From Panulirus ornatus (lineage: Eukaryota; Arthropoda; Malacostraca; Decapoda; Palinuridae): 64,000 bases of DNA. A program made the translations under genes and the position numbers. The notes beneath the pieces are model-generated. The model had not been told where the DNA came from and did not search any database. It saw only the letters and a program-made list of their open reading frames with translations. The stretch is taken from contig NC_092264.1 of the NCBI RefSeq assembly GCF_036320965.1, forward strand, positions 15,046,275 to 15,110,274, written 5' to 3'. Shown here one piece after another: positions 1 through 10,301 of this stretch (positions within the stretch are counted from its first letter, which is position 1; the number at the start of each line of letters is the position of its first letter).

Positions 1-956
1 TAGGTACAGTAGGGTTGAGGGTCAAGTCAATTGGGAGGTAAGTTTGAATGGAGAAAAACTGGAGGAAGTAAAGTGTTTGATATCTGGGAGTGGATCTGGC
101 AGCGGATGGAACCATGGAAGCGGAAGTGAATCATAGGGTGGGGGAGGGGGCGAAAATCCTGGGAGCCTTGAAGAATGTTTGGAAGTCGAGAACATTATCT
201 CCGAAAGCAAAAATGGGTATGTTTGAAGGAATAGTGGTTCCAACAATGTTGTATGGTTGCGAGGCGTGGGCTATGGATAGAGTTGTGCGCAGTAGGGTGG
301 ATGTGCTGGAAATGAGATGTTTGAGGACAATGTGTGGTGTGAGGTGGTTTGATCGAGTAAGTAATGTAAGGGTAAGAGAGATGTGTGGAAATAAAAAGAG
401 CGTGGTTGAGAGAGCAGAAGAGGGTGTTTTGAAATGTTTTGGGCACATGGAGAGAATGAGAGGAAAGATTGACCAAGAGGATATATGTGTCGGAGGTGGA
501 GGGAACGAGGAGAAGTGGGAGACCAAACTGGAGGTGGAAAGATGGAGTGAAAAAGATTTTGAGTGATCGGGGCCTGAACATGCAGGAGGGTGAAAGGCGG
601 GCAAGGAATAGAGTGAATTGGATCGATGTGGTATACCAGGGTTGACGTGCTGTCAGTGGATTGAATCAGGGCATGTGAAGCGTCTGGGGTAAACCATGGA
701 AAGTTGTGTGGGGCCTGGATGTGGAAAGGGAGCTGTGGTTTAGGGCATTATTGCATGACAGCTAGAGACTGAGTGTGAACGAATAGCGCCTTTGTTGTCT
801 TTTCCTAGCGCTATCTCACACACATGAGGGGGGAGGGGGATGGTATTCCATGTGTGGCGAGGTGGCGATGGGAATGAATAAAGGCAGACAGTGTGAATTG
901 TGTGCATCGGTATATATGTATGTGTCTGTGTGTGTATATATTTGTGTACATTAAGA
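1..956 (+). mobile_element. RTE-like LINE 3' fragment L1, long (type 2) tail
   Basis: The window opens inside the C-terminal part of an RTE-like ORF; frames over 90-566 read the region after the reverse transcriptase ([23 protein letters not shown]). A one-base loss near position 89 and differences near 460-520 break the frame. After the ORF end the 3' UTR continues with the long tail: a segment beginning GGGGCCTGGATGTGG at about 707, a first hairpin-core copy near 800-830, then TG-rich sequence to 956. The terminal hairpin segment is missing; a 24-base T run (957-980) and an oppositely oriented LINE follow. Dead fragment. Confidence 0.88.
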
Positions 957-980
957 TTTTTTTTTTTTTTTTTTTTTTTT

Positions 981-3040
981 ATACTTTGTCGCTGTCTCCC
1001 GCGTTTGCGAGGTAGCGCAGGGAAACAGACGAAAGAAATGGCCCAACCCCCCCCCATACACATGTACATACACACGTCCACACGCAAATATACATACCTA
1101 CACAGCTTTCCATGGTTTACACCAGACGCTTCACATGCCCTGATTCAATCCACCGACAGCACGTCAACCCCTGTATACCACATCGCTCCAATTCACTCTA
1201 TTCCTTGCCCTCCTTTCACCCTCCTGCATGTTCAGGCCCCGATCACACAAAATCTTTTTCACTCCATCTTTCCACCTCCAATTTGGTCTCCCCCTTCTCC
1301 TCGTTCCCTCCACCTCCGACACATATATCCTCTTGGTCAATCTTTCCTCACTCATTCTCTCCATGTGCCCAAACCACTTCAAAACACCCTCTTCTGCTCT
1401 CCCAACCACGCTCTTTTTATTTCCACACATCTCTCTTACCCTTACGTTACTTACTCGATCAAACCACCTCACACCACACATTGTCCTCAAACATCTCATT
1501 TCCAGCACATCCATCCTCCTGCGCACATCTCTATCCATAGCCCACGCCTCGCAACCATACAACATTGTTGGAACCACTATTCCTTCAAACATACCCATTT
1601 TTGCTTTCCGAGATAATGTTCTCGACTTCCACACATTTTTCAAGGCTCCCCAAATTTTCGCCCCCTCCCCCACCCTATGATCCACTTCCGCTTCCATGGT
1701 TCCATCCGCTGACAGATCCACTCCCAGATATCTAAAACACTTCACTTCCTCCAGTTTTTCTCCATTCAAACTCACCTCCCAATTGACTTGACCCTCACCC
1801 CTACTGTACCTAATAACCTTGCTCTTATTCACATTTACTCTTAACTTTCTTCTTCCACACACTTTACCAAACTCAGTCACCAGCTTCTGCAGTTTCTCAC
1901 ATGAATCAGCCACCAGCGCTGTATCATCAGCGAACAACAACTGACTCACTTCCCAAGCTCTCTCATCCCCAACAGACTTCATACTTGCCCCTCTTTCCAG
2001 GACTCTTGCATTTACCTCCCTAACAACCCCATCCATAAACAAATTAAACAACCATGGAGACATCACACACCCCTGCCGCAAGCCTACATTCACTGAGAAC
2101 CAATCACTTTCCTCTCTTCCTACACGTACACATGCCTTACATCCTCGATAAAAACTTTTCACTGCTTCTAACAACTTGCCTCCCACACCATATATTCTTA
2201 ATACCTTCCACAGAGCATCTCTATCAACTCTATCATATGCCTTCTCCAGATCCATAAATGCTACATACAAATCCATTTGCTTTTCTAAGTATTTCTCACA
2301 TACATTCTTCAAAGCAAACACCTGATCCACACATCCTCTACCACTTCTGAAACCGCACTGCTCTTCCCCAATCTGATGCTCTGTACATGCCTTCACCCTC
2401 TCAATCAATACCCTCCCATATAATTTACCAGGAATACTCAACAAACTTATACCTCTGTAATTTGAGCACTCACTCTTATCCCCTTTGCCTTTGTACAATG
2501 GCACTATGCACGCATTCCGCCAATCCTCAGGCACCTCACCATGAGTCATACATACATTAAATAACCTTACCAACCAGTCAACAATACAGTCACCCCCTTT
2601 TTTAATAAATTCCACTGCAATACCATCCAAACCTGCTGCCTTGCCGGCTTTCATCTTCCGCAAAGCTTTTACTACCTCTTCTCTGTTTACCAAATCATTT
2701 TCCCTAACCCTCTCACTTTGCACACCACCTCGACCAAAACACCCTATATCTGCCACTCTGTCATCAGACACATTCAACAAACCTTCAAAATACTCATTCC
2801 ATCTCCTTCTCACATCACCGCTACTTGTTATCACCTCCCCATTTACGCCCTTCACTGAAGTTCCCATTTGCTCCCTTGTCTTACGCACCCTATTTACCTC
2901 CTTCCAGAACATCTTTTTATTCTCCCTAAAATTTACTGATAGTCTCTCACCCCAACTCTCATTTGCCCTTTTTTTCACCTCTTGCACCTTTCTCTTGACC
3001 TCCTGTCTCTTTCTTTTATACTTCTCCCACTCAATTGCAT
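981..3040 (-). mobile_element. RTE-like LINE L2, 5'-truncated, intact RT region
   Basis: Minus-strand LINE whose short (type 1) tail lies at 981-1100 next to the T run 957-980, which is its A tail. The coding part runs without stop from the linker before the reverse transcriptase to the normal C-terminus. It is truncated at about 3040, where it meets the tail of another element in opposite orientation. Best preserved reverse transcriptase in the window outside the L12/L13 copies. Confidence 0.92.
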
Positions 3041-3173
3041 TAAGATGTATAGGTATGTATATTTGCGTGTGTGGACGTGTATGTATATACATGTGTATGG
3101 GGGTGGGTTGGGCCATTTCTTTTGTCTGTTTCCTTGCGCTACCTCGCAAACGCGGGAGACAGCGACAAAGCAA
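1164..3173 (-). CDS. RTE-like LINE reverse transcriptase, endonuclease part missing
   Basis: Open frame of 669 codons. The first ~50 residues come from a neighbouring repeat tail (3041-3173) and are not LINE protein. LINE protein starts at NAIEWEKYKRK, a lysine/arginine-rich linker, then the reverse transcriptase: [83 protein letters not shown] and the catalytic [14 protein letters not shown]-terminal region follows with [12 protein letters not shown] and [16 protein letters not shown], ending VVYRG. This would be an RNA-templated DNA polymerase acting in target-primed reverse transcription. It lacks the N-terminal endonuclease through 5' truncation, so it is not an autonomous element. The methionine start is not meaningful. 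Confidence 0.9.
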   Translation of the reverse strand: MLCRCLPRLRGSARKQTKEMAQPTPIHMYIHTRPHTQIYIPIHLNAIEWEKYKRKRQEVKRKVQEVKKRANESWGERLSVNFRENKKMFWKEVNRVRKTREQMGTSVKGVNGEVITSSGDVRRRWNEYFEGLLNVSDDRVADIGCFGRGGVQSERVRENDLVNREEVVKALRKMKAGKAAGLDGIAVEFIKKGGDCIVDWLVRLFNVCMTHGEVPEDWRNACIVPLYKGKGDKSECSNYRGISLLSIPGKLYGRVLIERVKACTEHQIGEEQCGFRSGRGCVDQVFALKNVCEKYLEKQMDLYVAFMDLEKAYDRVDRDALWKVLRIYGVGGKLLEAVKSFYRGCKACVRVGREESDWFSVNVGLRQGCVMSPWLFNLFMDGVVREVNARVLERGASMKSVGDERAWEVSQLLFADDTALVADSCEKLQKLVTEFGKVCGRRKLRVNVNKSKVIRYSRGEGQVNWEVSLNGEKLEEVKCFRYLGVDLSADGTMEAEVDHRVGEGAKIWGALKNVWKSRTLSRKAKMGMFEGIVVPTMLYGCEAWAMDRDVRRRMDVLEMRCLRTMCGVRWFDRVSNVRVREMCGNKKSVVGRAEEGVLKWFGHMERMSEERLTKRIYVSEVEGTRRRGRPNWRWKDGVKKILCDRGLNMQEGERRARNRVNWSDVVYRG

Positions 3174-3185
3174 AATAAATAAAAT

Positions 3186-3188
<3 letters not shown>
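3041..3188 (+). mobile_element. isolated LINE 3' tail, plus orientation
   Basis: Starts AGATGTATAGGTATG, continues through the TG-rich stretch and GGGTTGGGCCATTTC, then the hairpin core (CGCTACCTCGC ... GCGGGAGACAGCG), and ends in AAAATAAATAAAATAAAAT and (TA)n. It abuts the truncated 5' end of L2 in inverted orientation and carries no coding sequence. Confidence 0.8.

Positions 3189-3226
<38 letters not shown>
3189..3226. repeat. (TA)n microsatellite
   Basis: About 19 TA units joining the tail at 3041-3188 to the S2 element that follows; probably the tail repeat of one or both elements. Confidence 0.95.
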
Positions 3227-3228
<2 letters not shown>

Positions 3229-3494
3229 CTTCTTTTTCTTTCAAACTATTCGCCATTTCCCGCATTAGCGAGATAGCGTTAAGAACAGAGGACTGGGCCT
3301 TTAAGGGAACATCCTCACCTGGCCCCCTTCTCTGTTCCTTCTTTTGGAAAATTAAAAAAAAAAAAAAAAAAAAAAACGAGAGGGGAGGATTTCCAGCCAC
3401 CCGCTCCCTCACCTTGTAGTTGCCTTCTACGACACGCAGGGAGTATGCGGGAAGTATTCTTTCTCCCCTATCCCTGGGGATAGAGGAGAATGCG

Positions 3495-3496
<2 letters not shown>
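3227..3496 (-). mobile_element. S2 non-autonomous short element (RTE-derived), copy a
   Basis: Read on the minus strand, it begins at 3496 near ATCCCCAGGGATAGGGG-type sequence and continues with TGTCGTAGAAGGC and GGCTGGAAATCCTCCCCTCT. It then has a long T run (plus-strand A run 3352-3376), CAGAGGACTGGGCC-complementary sequence, and a 3' hairpin tail CGCTATCTCGCTAATGCGGG. The 5' head matches the sequence just upstream of the ORF in the near-full-length LINE at 54514-54640; the 3' end resembles the LINE hairpin tail. No coding capacity. Poly(A) and (TA)n at 3497-3555 separate it from L3. Confidence 0.75.
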
Positions 3497-3532
<36 letters not shown>

Positions 3533-3555
3533 TATATACATATATATATATATAT

Positions 3556-4728
3556 TTTTTATCGAGGATGTAAGGCATGTGTACGTGTAGGAAGAGAGGA
3601 AAGTGATTGGTTCTCAGTGAATGTAGGTTTGCGCCAGGGGTGTGTGATGTCTCCATGGTTGTTTAATTTGTTTATGGATGGGGTTGTAAGGGAGGTAAAT
3701 GCAAGAGTCCTGGAAAGAGGGGCAAGTATGAAGTCTGTTGGGGATGAGAGAGCTTGGGAAGTGAGTCAGTTGTTGTTCGCTGATGATACAGCGCTGGTGG
3801 CTGATTCATGTGAGAAACTGCAGAAGCTGGTGACTGAGTTTGGTAAAGTGTGTGGAAGAAGAAAGTTGAGAGTAAATGTGAATAAGAGCAAGGTTATTAG
3901 GTACAGTAGGGGTGAGGGTCAAGTCAATTGGGAGGTGAGTTTGAATGGAGAAAAACTGGAGGAAGTGAAGTGTTTTAGATATCTGGGAGTGGATCTGTCA
4001 GCGGATGGAACCATGGAAGCGGAAGTGGATCATAGGGTGGGGGAGGGGGCGAAAATTTTGGGAGCCTTGAAAAATGTGTGGAAGTCGAGAACATTATCTC
4101 GGAAAGCAAAAATGGGTATGTTTGAGGGAATAGTGGTTCCAACAATGTTGTATGGTTGCGAGGCGTGGGCTATGGATAGAGATGTGCGCAGGAGGATGGA
4201 TGTGCTGGAAATGAGATGTTTGAGGACAATGTGTGGTGTGAGGTGGTTTGATCGAGTAAGTAACGTAAGGGTAAGAGAGATGTGTGGAAATAAAAAGAGC
4301 GTGGTTGAGAGAGCAGAAGAGGGTGTTTTGAAATGGTTTGGGCACATGGAGAGAATGAGTGAGGAGAGATTGACCAAGAGGATATATGTGTCGGAGGTGG
4401 AGGGAACGAGGAGAAGAGGGAGACCAAATTGGAGGTGGAAAGATGGAGTGAAAAAGATTTTGTGTGATCGGGGCCTGAACATGCAGGAGGGTGAAAGGAG
4501 GGCAAGAAATAGAGTGAATTGGAGTCATGTGGTATACAGGGGTTGACGTGCTGTCAGTGGATTGAAGCAAGGCATGTGAAGCGTCTGGGGTAAACCATGG
4601 AAAGCTGTGTAGGTATGTATATTTGCGTGTGTGGACGTGTGTATGTACATGTGTATGGGGGGGGGGGCCATTTCTTTCGTCTGGTTCCTTGCGCTACCTC
4701 GCAAACGCGGGAGACAGCGACAAAGTAT
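3556..4728 (+). mobile_element. RTE-like LINE 3' fragment L3
   Basis: 5'-truncated inside the reverse transcriptase (begins at the TTTTTATCGAGGATG site), continuous to the type 1 tail with hairpin core, then poly(A) 4729-4754. Tail-to-tail with L4, giving a long inverted repeat. Confidence 0.92.
3617..4546 (+). CDS. RTE-like LINE RT C-terminal half (309 aa)
   Basis: Uninterrupted frame from [18 protein letters not shown] through the catalytic [10 protein letters not shown] box, [27 protein letters not shown] and [14 protein letters not shown] to the family C-terminus VVYRG. The fingers and palm motifs upstream are missing through 5' truncation, so the product would be inactive. The first methionine replaces the serine/valine context of the intact protein and is not a real start. 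Confidence 0.88.
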   Translation: MNVGLRQGCVMSPWLFNLFMDGVVREVNARVLERGASMKSVGDERAWEVSQLLFADDTALVADSCEKLQKLVTEFGKVCGRRKLRVNVNKSKVIRYSRGEGQVNWEVSLNGEKLEEVKCFRYLGVDLSADGTMEAEVDHRVGEGAKILGALKNVWKSRTLSRKAKMGMFEGIVVPTMLYGCEAWAMDRDVRRRMDVLEMRCLRTMCGVRWFDRVSNVRVREMCGNKKSVVERAEEGVLKWFGHMERMSEERLTKRIYVSEVEGTRRRGRPNWRWKDGVKKILCDRGLNMQEGERRARNRVNWSHVVYRG

Positions 4729-4768
4729 AAAAAAAAAAAAAAAAAAAAAAAAAATATATATATTTTTT

Positions 4769-5620
4769 GCTTTGTCGCTGTCACCTGCGTTTGCGAGGTA
4801 GTGCAAGGAAACAGACGAAAGAAATGGCCCAACCCACCCCCATACACATGTATATACATACGTCCACACACGCAAATATACATACCTACACAGCTTTCCA
4901 TGGTTTACCCCAGACGCTTCACATGCCCTGATTCAATCCACTGACAGCACGTCAACCCCGGTATACCACATCGATCCAATTCACTCTATTCTTTGCCCTC
5001 CTTTCACCCTCCTGCATGTTCAGGCCCCGATCACACAAAATCTTTTTCACTCCATCTTTCCACCTCCAATTTGGTCTCCCACTTCTCCTCGTTCCCTCCA
5101 CCTCTGACACATATATCCTCTTGGTCAATCTTTCCTCACTCATTCTCTCCATGTGCCCAAACCATTTCAAAACACCCTCTTCTGCTCTCTCAACCACGCT
5201 CTTTTTATTTCCACACATCTCTCTTACCCTTACGTTACTTACTCGATCAAACCACCTCACACCACACATTGTCCTCAAACATCTCATTTCCAGCACATCC
5301 ATCCTCCTCCACACAACTCTATCCATAGCCCACGCCTCGCAACCATACAACATTGTTGGAACCACTATTCCTTCAAACATACCCATTTTTGCTTTCCGAG
5401 ATAATGTTCTCGACTTCCACACATTCTTCAAGGCTCCCAGGATTTTCGCCCCCTCCCCCACCCTATGATCCACTTCCGCTTCCATGGTTCCATCCGCTGC
5501 CAGATCCACTCCCAGATGTCTAAAACACTTTACTTCCTCCAGTTTTTCTCCATTCAAACTTACCTCCCAATTGACTTGACCCTCAACCCTACTGTACGTA
5601 ATAACCTTGCTCTTATTCAT
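4769..5620 (-). mobile_element. RTE-like LINE 3' fragment L4
   Basis: Minus-strand fragment. Tail at 4769-4900; coding C-terminal region open for 222 codons at 4952-5620 (starts NKSKVITYSRVEGQ, ends VVYRG). Truncated by (TA)n at 5619-5634. It pairs with 3878-4728 as an inverted repeat of about 850 bp per arm. Confidence 0.9.
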
Positions 5621-5650
5621 ATATATATATATATCTACTTATTATTTATT

Positions 5651-5720
5651 TTGCTTTGTCGCTGTCTCCCGTGTTAGCGAGGTAGCGCAAGGAAACAGAC
5701 GAAAGATGGTCCAACCCACC
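5651..5720 (-). mobile_element. isolated LINE tail hairpin segment, minus orientation
   Basis: TTTGCTTTGTCGCTGTCTCC, GCGAGGTAGCGCAAGG and CAGACGAAAGATGG are the reverse of the LINE 3' end. The segment stops at CCAACCCACC, directly against the truncated 5' end of plus-strand L5. Confidence 0.78.
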
Positions 5721-8212
5721 AGAATGGAAAAAGGGAGGAATGGGATGTATTTAGGGAAGCAGTGATAGCTTGTGCAAAAGATACTTGTGGCATGAGAAGC
5801 ATGGGAAGTGGGCAGATTAGAAAGGGTAGTGAGTGGTGGGATGAAGAAATAAGGTTATTAGTGAATGAGAAGAGAGAGGCATGTGGACGATTTTTGCAGG
5901 GAAATAATGCAAATGACTGGGAGTTGTATAAAAGAAAGAGGCAGGAGGTCAAGAGAAAGGTGCAAGAGGTGAAAAAGAGGGCAAATGAGAGTTGGGATGA
6001 GAAAGTATCATTAAATTTTAGGGAGAATAAAAAGATGTTTTGGAAGGAGGTAAATAAAGTGCGTACGACAAAGGAACAAATAGGAACATCAGTGAAGGGG
6101 GGTAGTGGGGAGGTGATAACAAGTAGTGGTGATGTGAGGAGATGGAGTGAATGTGTTTGATAATATGCTGAATGTGTTTGATGATAGAGTGGCAGATATA
6201 GGGTGTTTTGGTTGAAGTGGTGTGCAAAGTGAGAGGGTTAGGGAGAATGATTTGGTAAACAGAGAAGAGGTAGTAAAAGCTTTGCGGAAATGAAAGCCAG
6301 CAAGGCAGCGGGTTTGGATAGTATTGCAGTGGAATTTATAAAAAAAGGGGGTGACTGCTTTGTTGACTGGTTGGTAAGGTTATTTAATGTATGTATGACT
6401 CATGGTGAGGTGCCTGAGGATTGGCGGTATGCTTGCATAGTGCCATTGCACAAAGGCAAAGGGAATAAAGGTGAGTGCTCAAATTACAGAGGTATAAGTC
6501 TGTTGAGTATTCCTGGGAAATTATAAGGGAGGGTATTGATTGAGAGGGTGAAGGCATGTACAGAGCATCAGATAGGGGAAAAGCAGTGTGGTTTCAGAAG
6601 TGGTAGAGGATGTATGGATCAGGTGTTTGCTTTGAAGAATGTATGTGAGAAATATTTAGAAAAGCAAATGGATTTGTATGTAGCATTTATGGATCTGGAG
6701 ATGGCATATGATAGAGTTGATAGAGATGCTCTGTGGAAGGTATTAAGAATATATGGTGTGGGAGGAAAGTTGTTAGAAGCAGTGAAAAGTTTTTATCGAG
6801 GATGTAAGGCATGTGTACGTGTAGGAAGAGAGGAAAGTGATTGGTTCTCAGTGAATGTAGGTTTGCGGCAGGGGTGTGTGATGTCTCCATGGTTGTTTAA
6901 TTTGTTTATGGATGGGGTTGTTAGGGAGGTGAATGCAAGAGTTTTGGAAAGAGGGGCAAGTATGCAGTTTGTTGTGGATGAGAGAGTTTGGGAAGTGAGT
7001 CAGTTGTTGTTTGCTGATGATATAGTGCTGGTGGCTGATTCGGGTGAGAAACTGCAGGTGCTGGTGACTGAGTTTGCTTAAGTGTGTGAAAGAAGAAAGC
7101 TGAGAGTAAATGTGAATAAGAGCATGGTTGTTAGGTACAGTAGGGTTGAGGAACAAGTCAATTGGGAGGTAAGTTTGGATGGAGAAAAACTGGAGGAAGT
7201 GAAGTGTTTTAGATACCTGGCAGTGGATTTGGCAGCAGATGGAACCATGGAAGCGGAAGTGTCATAGGGTAGGGGAGGGGGCGAAAGTTCTGGGAGCGTT
7301 GAAAAATAAGTGGAAGGTGAGAATGTTATCTCGGAAAGCAAAAATGGGTGTTTGAAGGAATAGTGGTTCCAACAATGTTATAGGTTGCGAGGCATAGGCT
7401 ATAGATAGAGTTGTGCAGAGGAGGGTGGATGTGCTGGAAATGAGATGTTTGAGGACAATATGTGGTGTGAGGTGGTTTGATCGAGTAAGTAATGAAAGGG
7501 TAAGAGAGATGTGTGGTAATAAAGAGTGTGGTTGAGAGAGCAGAAGAGGGGGTTTTGAAATGGTTTGGTCACAAGGAGAAAATGAGTGAAAAGAACTGAC
7601 AAAGAGGATATATGTGTCGGAGGTGGAGGGAACGAGGAGAAGTGGAAGACCCAATTGGAGGTGGAAAGATGGAGTGAAAAAGATTTTGAGTGATCGGGGC
7701 CTGAAAAAGCAGGAGGGTGAAAGGCGTGCAAGGAATATAGTAAATTGGAATGATGTGGTATATTGGGGTCGACGTGCTGTCAATGGATTGAACCAGGGCA
7801 TGTGAAGCGTCTGGGGTAAACCATGGAGAGTTTTGTGGGGCCTGGATGCAGAAAGGGAGCTGTGGTTTCGGTGTATTATACATGACAGCTAGAGACTGAG
7901 TGTGAACGAATGTGGCCTTTGTTGTCTTTTCCTAGCGCTACCTCGCACACTTGCGGGGGGAGGGGGTTGTCATTTCATGTGTGGTGAGGTGGCGATGGGA
8001 ATGAATAAGGGCAGACAGTGTGAATTATGTACAGGTGTAAATATGTATATGTCTGTGTGTATGTATATATATGTATACATTGATATGTATAGGTATCCAT
8101 ATGTACATGTGTGGACGTGTATGTATAAACATGTGTATGTGGGTGGGTTGGGCCATTCTTTCGTTTGTTACCTTGCGCTACCTCGCTAACGCGGGAGACA
8201 GCGACAAAGTAT
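5721..8212 (+). mobile_element. RTE-like LINE L5, degenerate, type 2 tail
   Basis: Covers the linker after the endonuclease, the reverse transcriptase and the C-terminal domain, in at least five broken frames (5762-6160, 6290-6526, 6536-7081, 7082-7267, 7614-7805). An in-frame TAA ends the frame near 7080 and indels lie near 6160, 6290 and 7260-7600. The catalytic box reads FADDIVLVAD. The tail is the long type, with the first core copy at about 7930-7960 and the terminal hairpin at 8170-8205, ending in (ATA)n at 8210-8228. More decayed than the type 1 copies, so probably older. Confidence 0.9.
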
Positions 8213-8228
8213 AATAATAATATAAATA

Positions 8229-10140
8229 CTAACACATTAGGTATCAGATATCATAATTACAAAATCTGTTTTTCTTTGGAACAAAAAGATAAAAAGTTCT
8301 GGGAGTAGTTACTCAGATATAAGGGAAAATGGTCTCCCTACAGATAGACATATAACAGTACCTGTACAAACACAACATTTAAAGTATTTCAATAATGTCT
8401 AATGGTATATAAATCAAGGATCCCTGTTAAAAGTTAAAAGTATCCAACATCTAGTGGTAGTTTTCAGAAAAAAAGACAAACCAAGCTATATAGTAATGTA
8501 ATAGAAAGGCAAAACATCAGTAAGGCTCTACATGAGAAATAAATTCAATTCAAGCAGAACTGTCAAACTCTGAAATAGATAAACGGTTTAAAGCAATCCA
8601 AAGTCATACCAGATAAATCTAAATCCTTAGATTTAGTGGAATCTAACTGAAACAAAAGACCCTATATGCAGCAAGACACAAGTGGGAGTTGGGATCATAT
8701 CGAGAGACATCATGTGTACTAATACTAACAATGGTGTCCAAATGCATCTCCGACAGAAACAGAGCAAACGCACTTCAAATATGTATGACTTCCACTCTAA
8801 AAAGTTTACAACTACAGAACCAATAAGCAGAAACTAATCTCCCTAGCAACCACTCCATCCAAAAGTAAAGTATCCTTTAACCTGAAAGGAAATGAACAAT
8901 GGAAATAAAAAAATACAGAAAAAAAAAGAACAGACAAACAACTCCTAAAAATCTGAGGGAACAAATCCCCATCAAAAACAAATATATAAGGGTGACCAAA
9001 CAAACCCACTGAACAAGCACATACCCTCCCACTCTGATGGATTATTAAACCGGTAGTAGGATGTCTATTCTATCCATTTACTTATCATCATTAACACCAT
9101 TCTCAATTTTGCGAGGTGTATCAGGTAAATATAGCCTCTGAAAAATCATTCATATACATCCTTAATCAAAATCCAGCATGACAAAAAGAGAAACATGAAC
9201 TTCCATACTTACATAATTTGTTCTTGGGCATCTTAAAAGACAATAACCTAAACAATTAAGTACCATAATGCCACAAGAGCAAATACACATACTATGAAAT
9301 AAAGTAACAATAAATTGCTTTAAAGTTTCTGAAAAACAACAGCAACTGTCCAGGGAAGCTGCATTTTTCATGATATAAAAAGTGTCTTGACATTCTTCCA
9401 GAACTCCTTTGTCTGTAAAGACTTCACTCAAGATAAAGAATATTCACACTGTCCAAAGTAACTGGAATACCAAATATCTTTGTGGTAAGAAGCCCATGCA
9501 GCTCAGAGATATATAAAAGAAGAGATTTCCTGTAAATTCTTTAAAAATGAAAGACACTATCCGTGACTACATCCTTAATCTTCAGAACACAAAGCAATGA
9601 TTTCTAAAGCAATTATTGCACACCATATACTTGAAAAATAACTCATTCCTAATCATATTCCCAATCATCAAAAGTATGACCTAATTCTCAGTGGCCCAAA
9701 ATTATATCATAAGTTTACTTTATGTACAATACAGTGCTATATGCTTCTGAACTGTAGATGCACTGGAGTCCACCAGTTATGGAGACTTACCACCCCCTTA
9801 AAGAAGTTCCCAATGGGAATGGGCATTGGAGATAAGATAGATAAATAGATAGGTATACTTCTGAGATGAATGCTACACTTTGGCGTACTTTTAAAAATCA
9901 TGGGTAGGATATATTGCTTTACATTTTGTGACCAGCAAGAGAGTAAACCAATGGGGCCCTGGTGGTAGATGTTTGCCAGCAAAGGAAGCACATTCCTCCA
10001 TGCACCACTGAGAGACACAACAAAGCCTTTGACCACAGCTGTTACAGGTGACTAAGACTAACCATGGTACTACCAAGAGATATTACTTTTAAATGTAAAT
10101 CAAATGACAAATCATGAGGAGTTGGAAACAATTATCTTAC
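8229..10140. other. single-copy sequence, probable helicase intron or 3' region
   Basis: No family could be recognised. On the minus strand there are splice-like sites (for example an acceptor at about 9135 followed by 19 open codons and a stop at 9077-9134, and another near 9538), but none gives a helicase motif in the phase required after exon e. A short repeat fragment ending in GATA-like units lies at about 9788-9850. Confidence 0.4.
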
Positions 10141-10301
10141 CATACAATGGAGAACGGGCAGCTTGAAATGAGACAAAACTTGACTGTGAAATTTGACAGA
10201 ATGACAGGAATTGAAGAACACAATAACCTTCTTCTTTCTCAAAGTCTGCAACACAGTCACAAGCATTGATGTCCTTTCACTAGTACTGACAGAGATATAA
10301 T
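10141..10301 (-). CDS. DEAD-box helicase exon e (motif IV)
   Basis: 161-bp minus-strand exon between acceptor TTTTCAG (10302-10308 side) and donor ATG|GTAAG at 10140. It encodes [11 protein letters not shown], then [18 protein letters not shown] and a stretch ending LPVLHCM. This matches the segment opening RecA domain 2 of DDX18/Has1 helicases, where the family has a KKKxMVFFxSCxSVKxH pattern. It starts with two bases completing the codon begun in exon d and ends in phase 0. The next exon should start with the HGK region; none was found to the left. Confidence 0.85.

Noticed and set aside
981..1030. tRNA-like A or B box in the core GCGAGGTAGCGCAAGG, which would make the tails tRNA-derived SINEs
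   Set aside because: The match is to part of an A box only, no B box was seen, and the core lies at the 3' end of the element, not at the 5' end.
1228..1680. Recurrent 110-160-codon open frames antisense to the LINE C-terminus ([11 protein letters not shown]..., [11 protein letters not shown]...), seen at a dozen sites
   Set aside because: They are exact shadows of the purine-rich sense strand of young LINE copies; they recur because the copies are similar, not because a protein is conserved.
9077..9134. Possible terminal helicase exon (minus) with acceptor ATTTTTCAG and 19 codons to a stop
   Set aside because: Too short, no family motif, and motifs V and VI would be missing between it and exon e.
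9437..9538. Possible minus-strand exon with open frame reading SELHGLLTTKIFG
   Set aside because: The phase does not follow exon e, and no recognised helicase motif.
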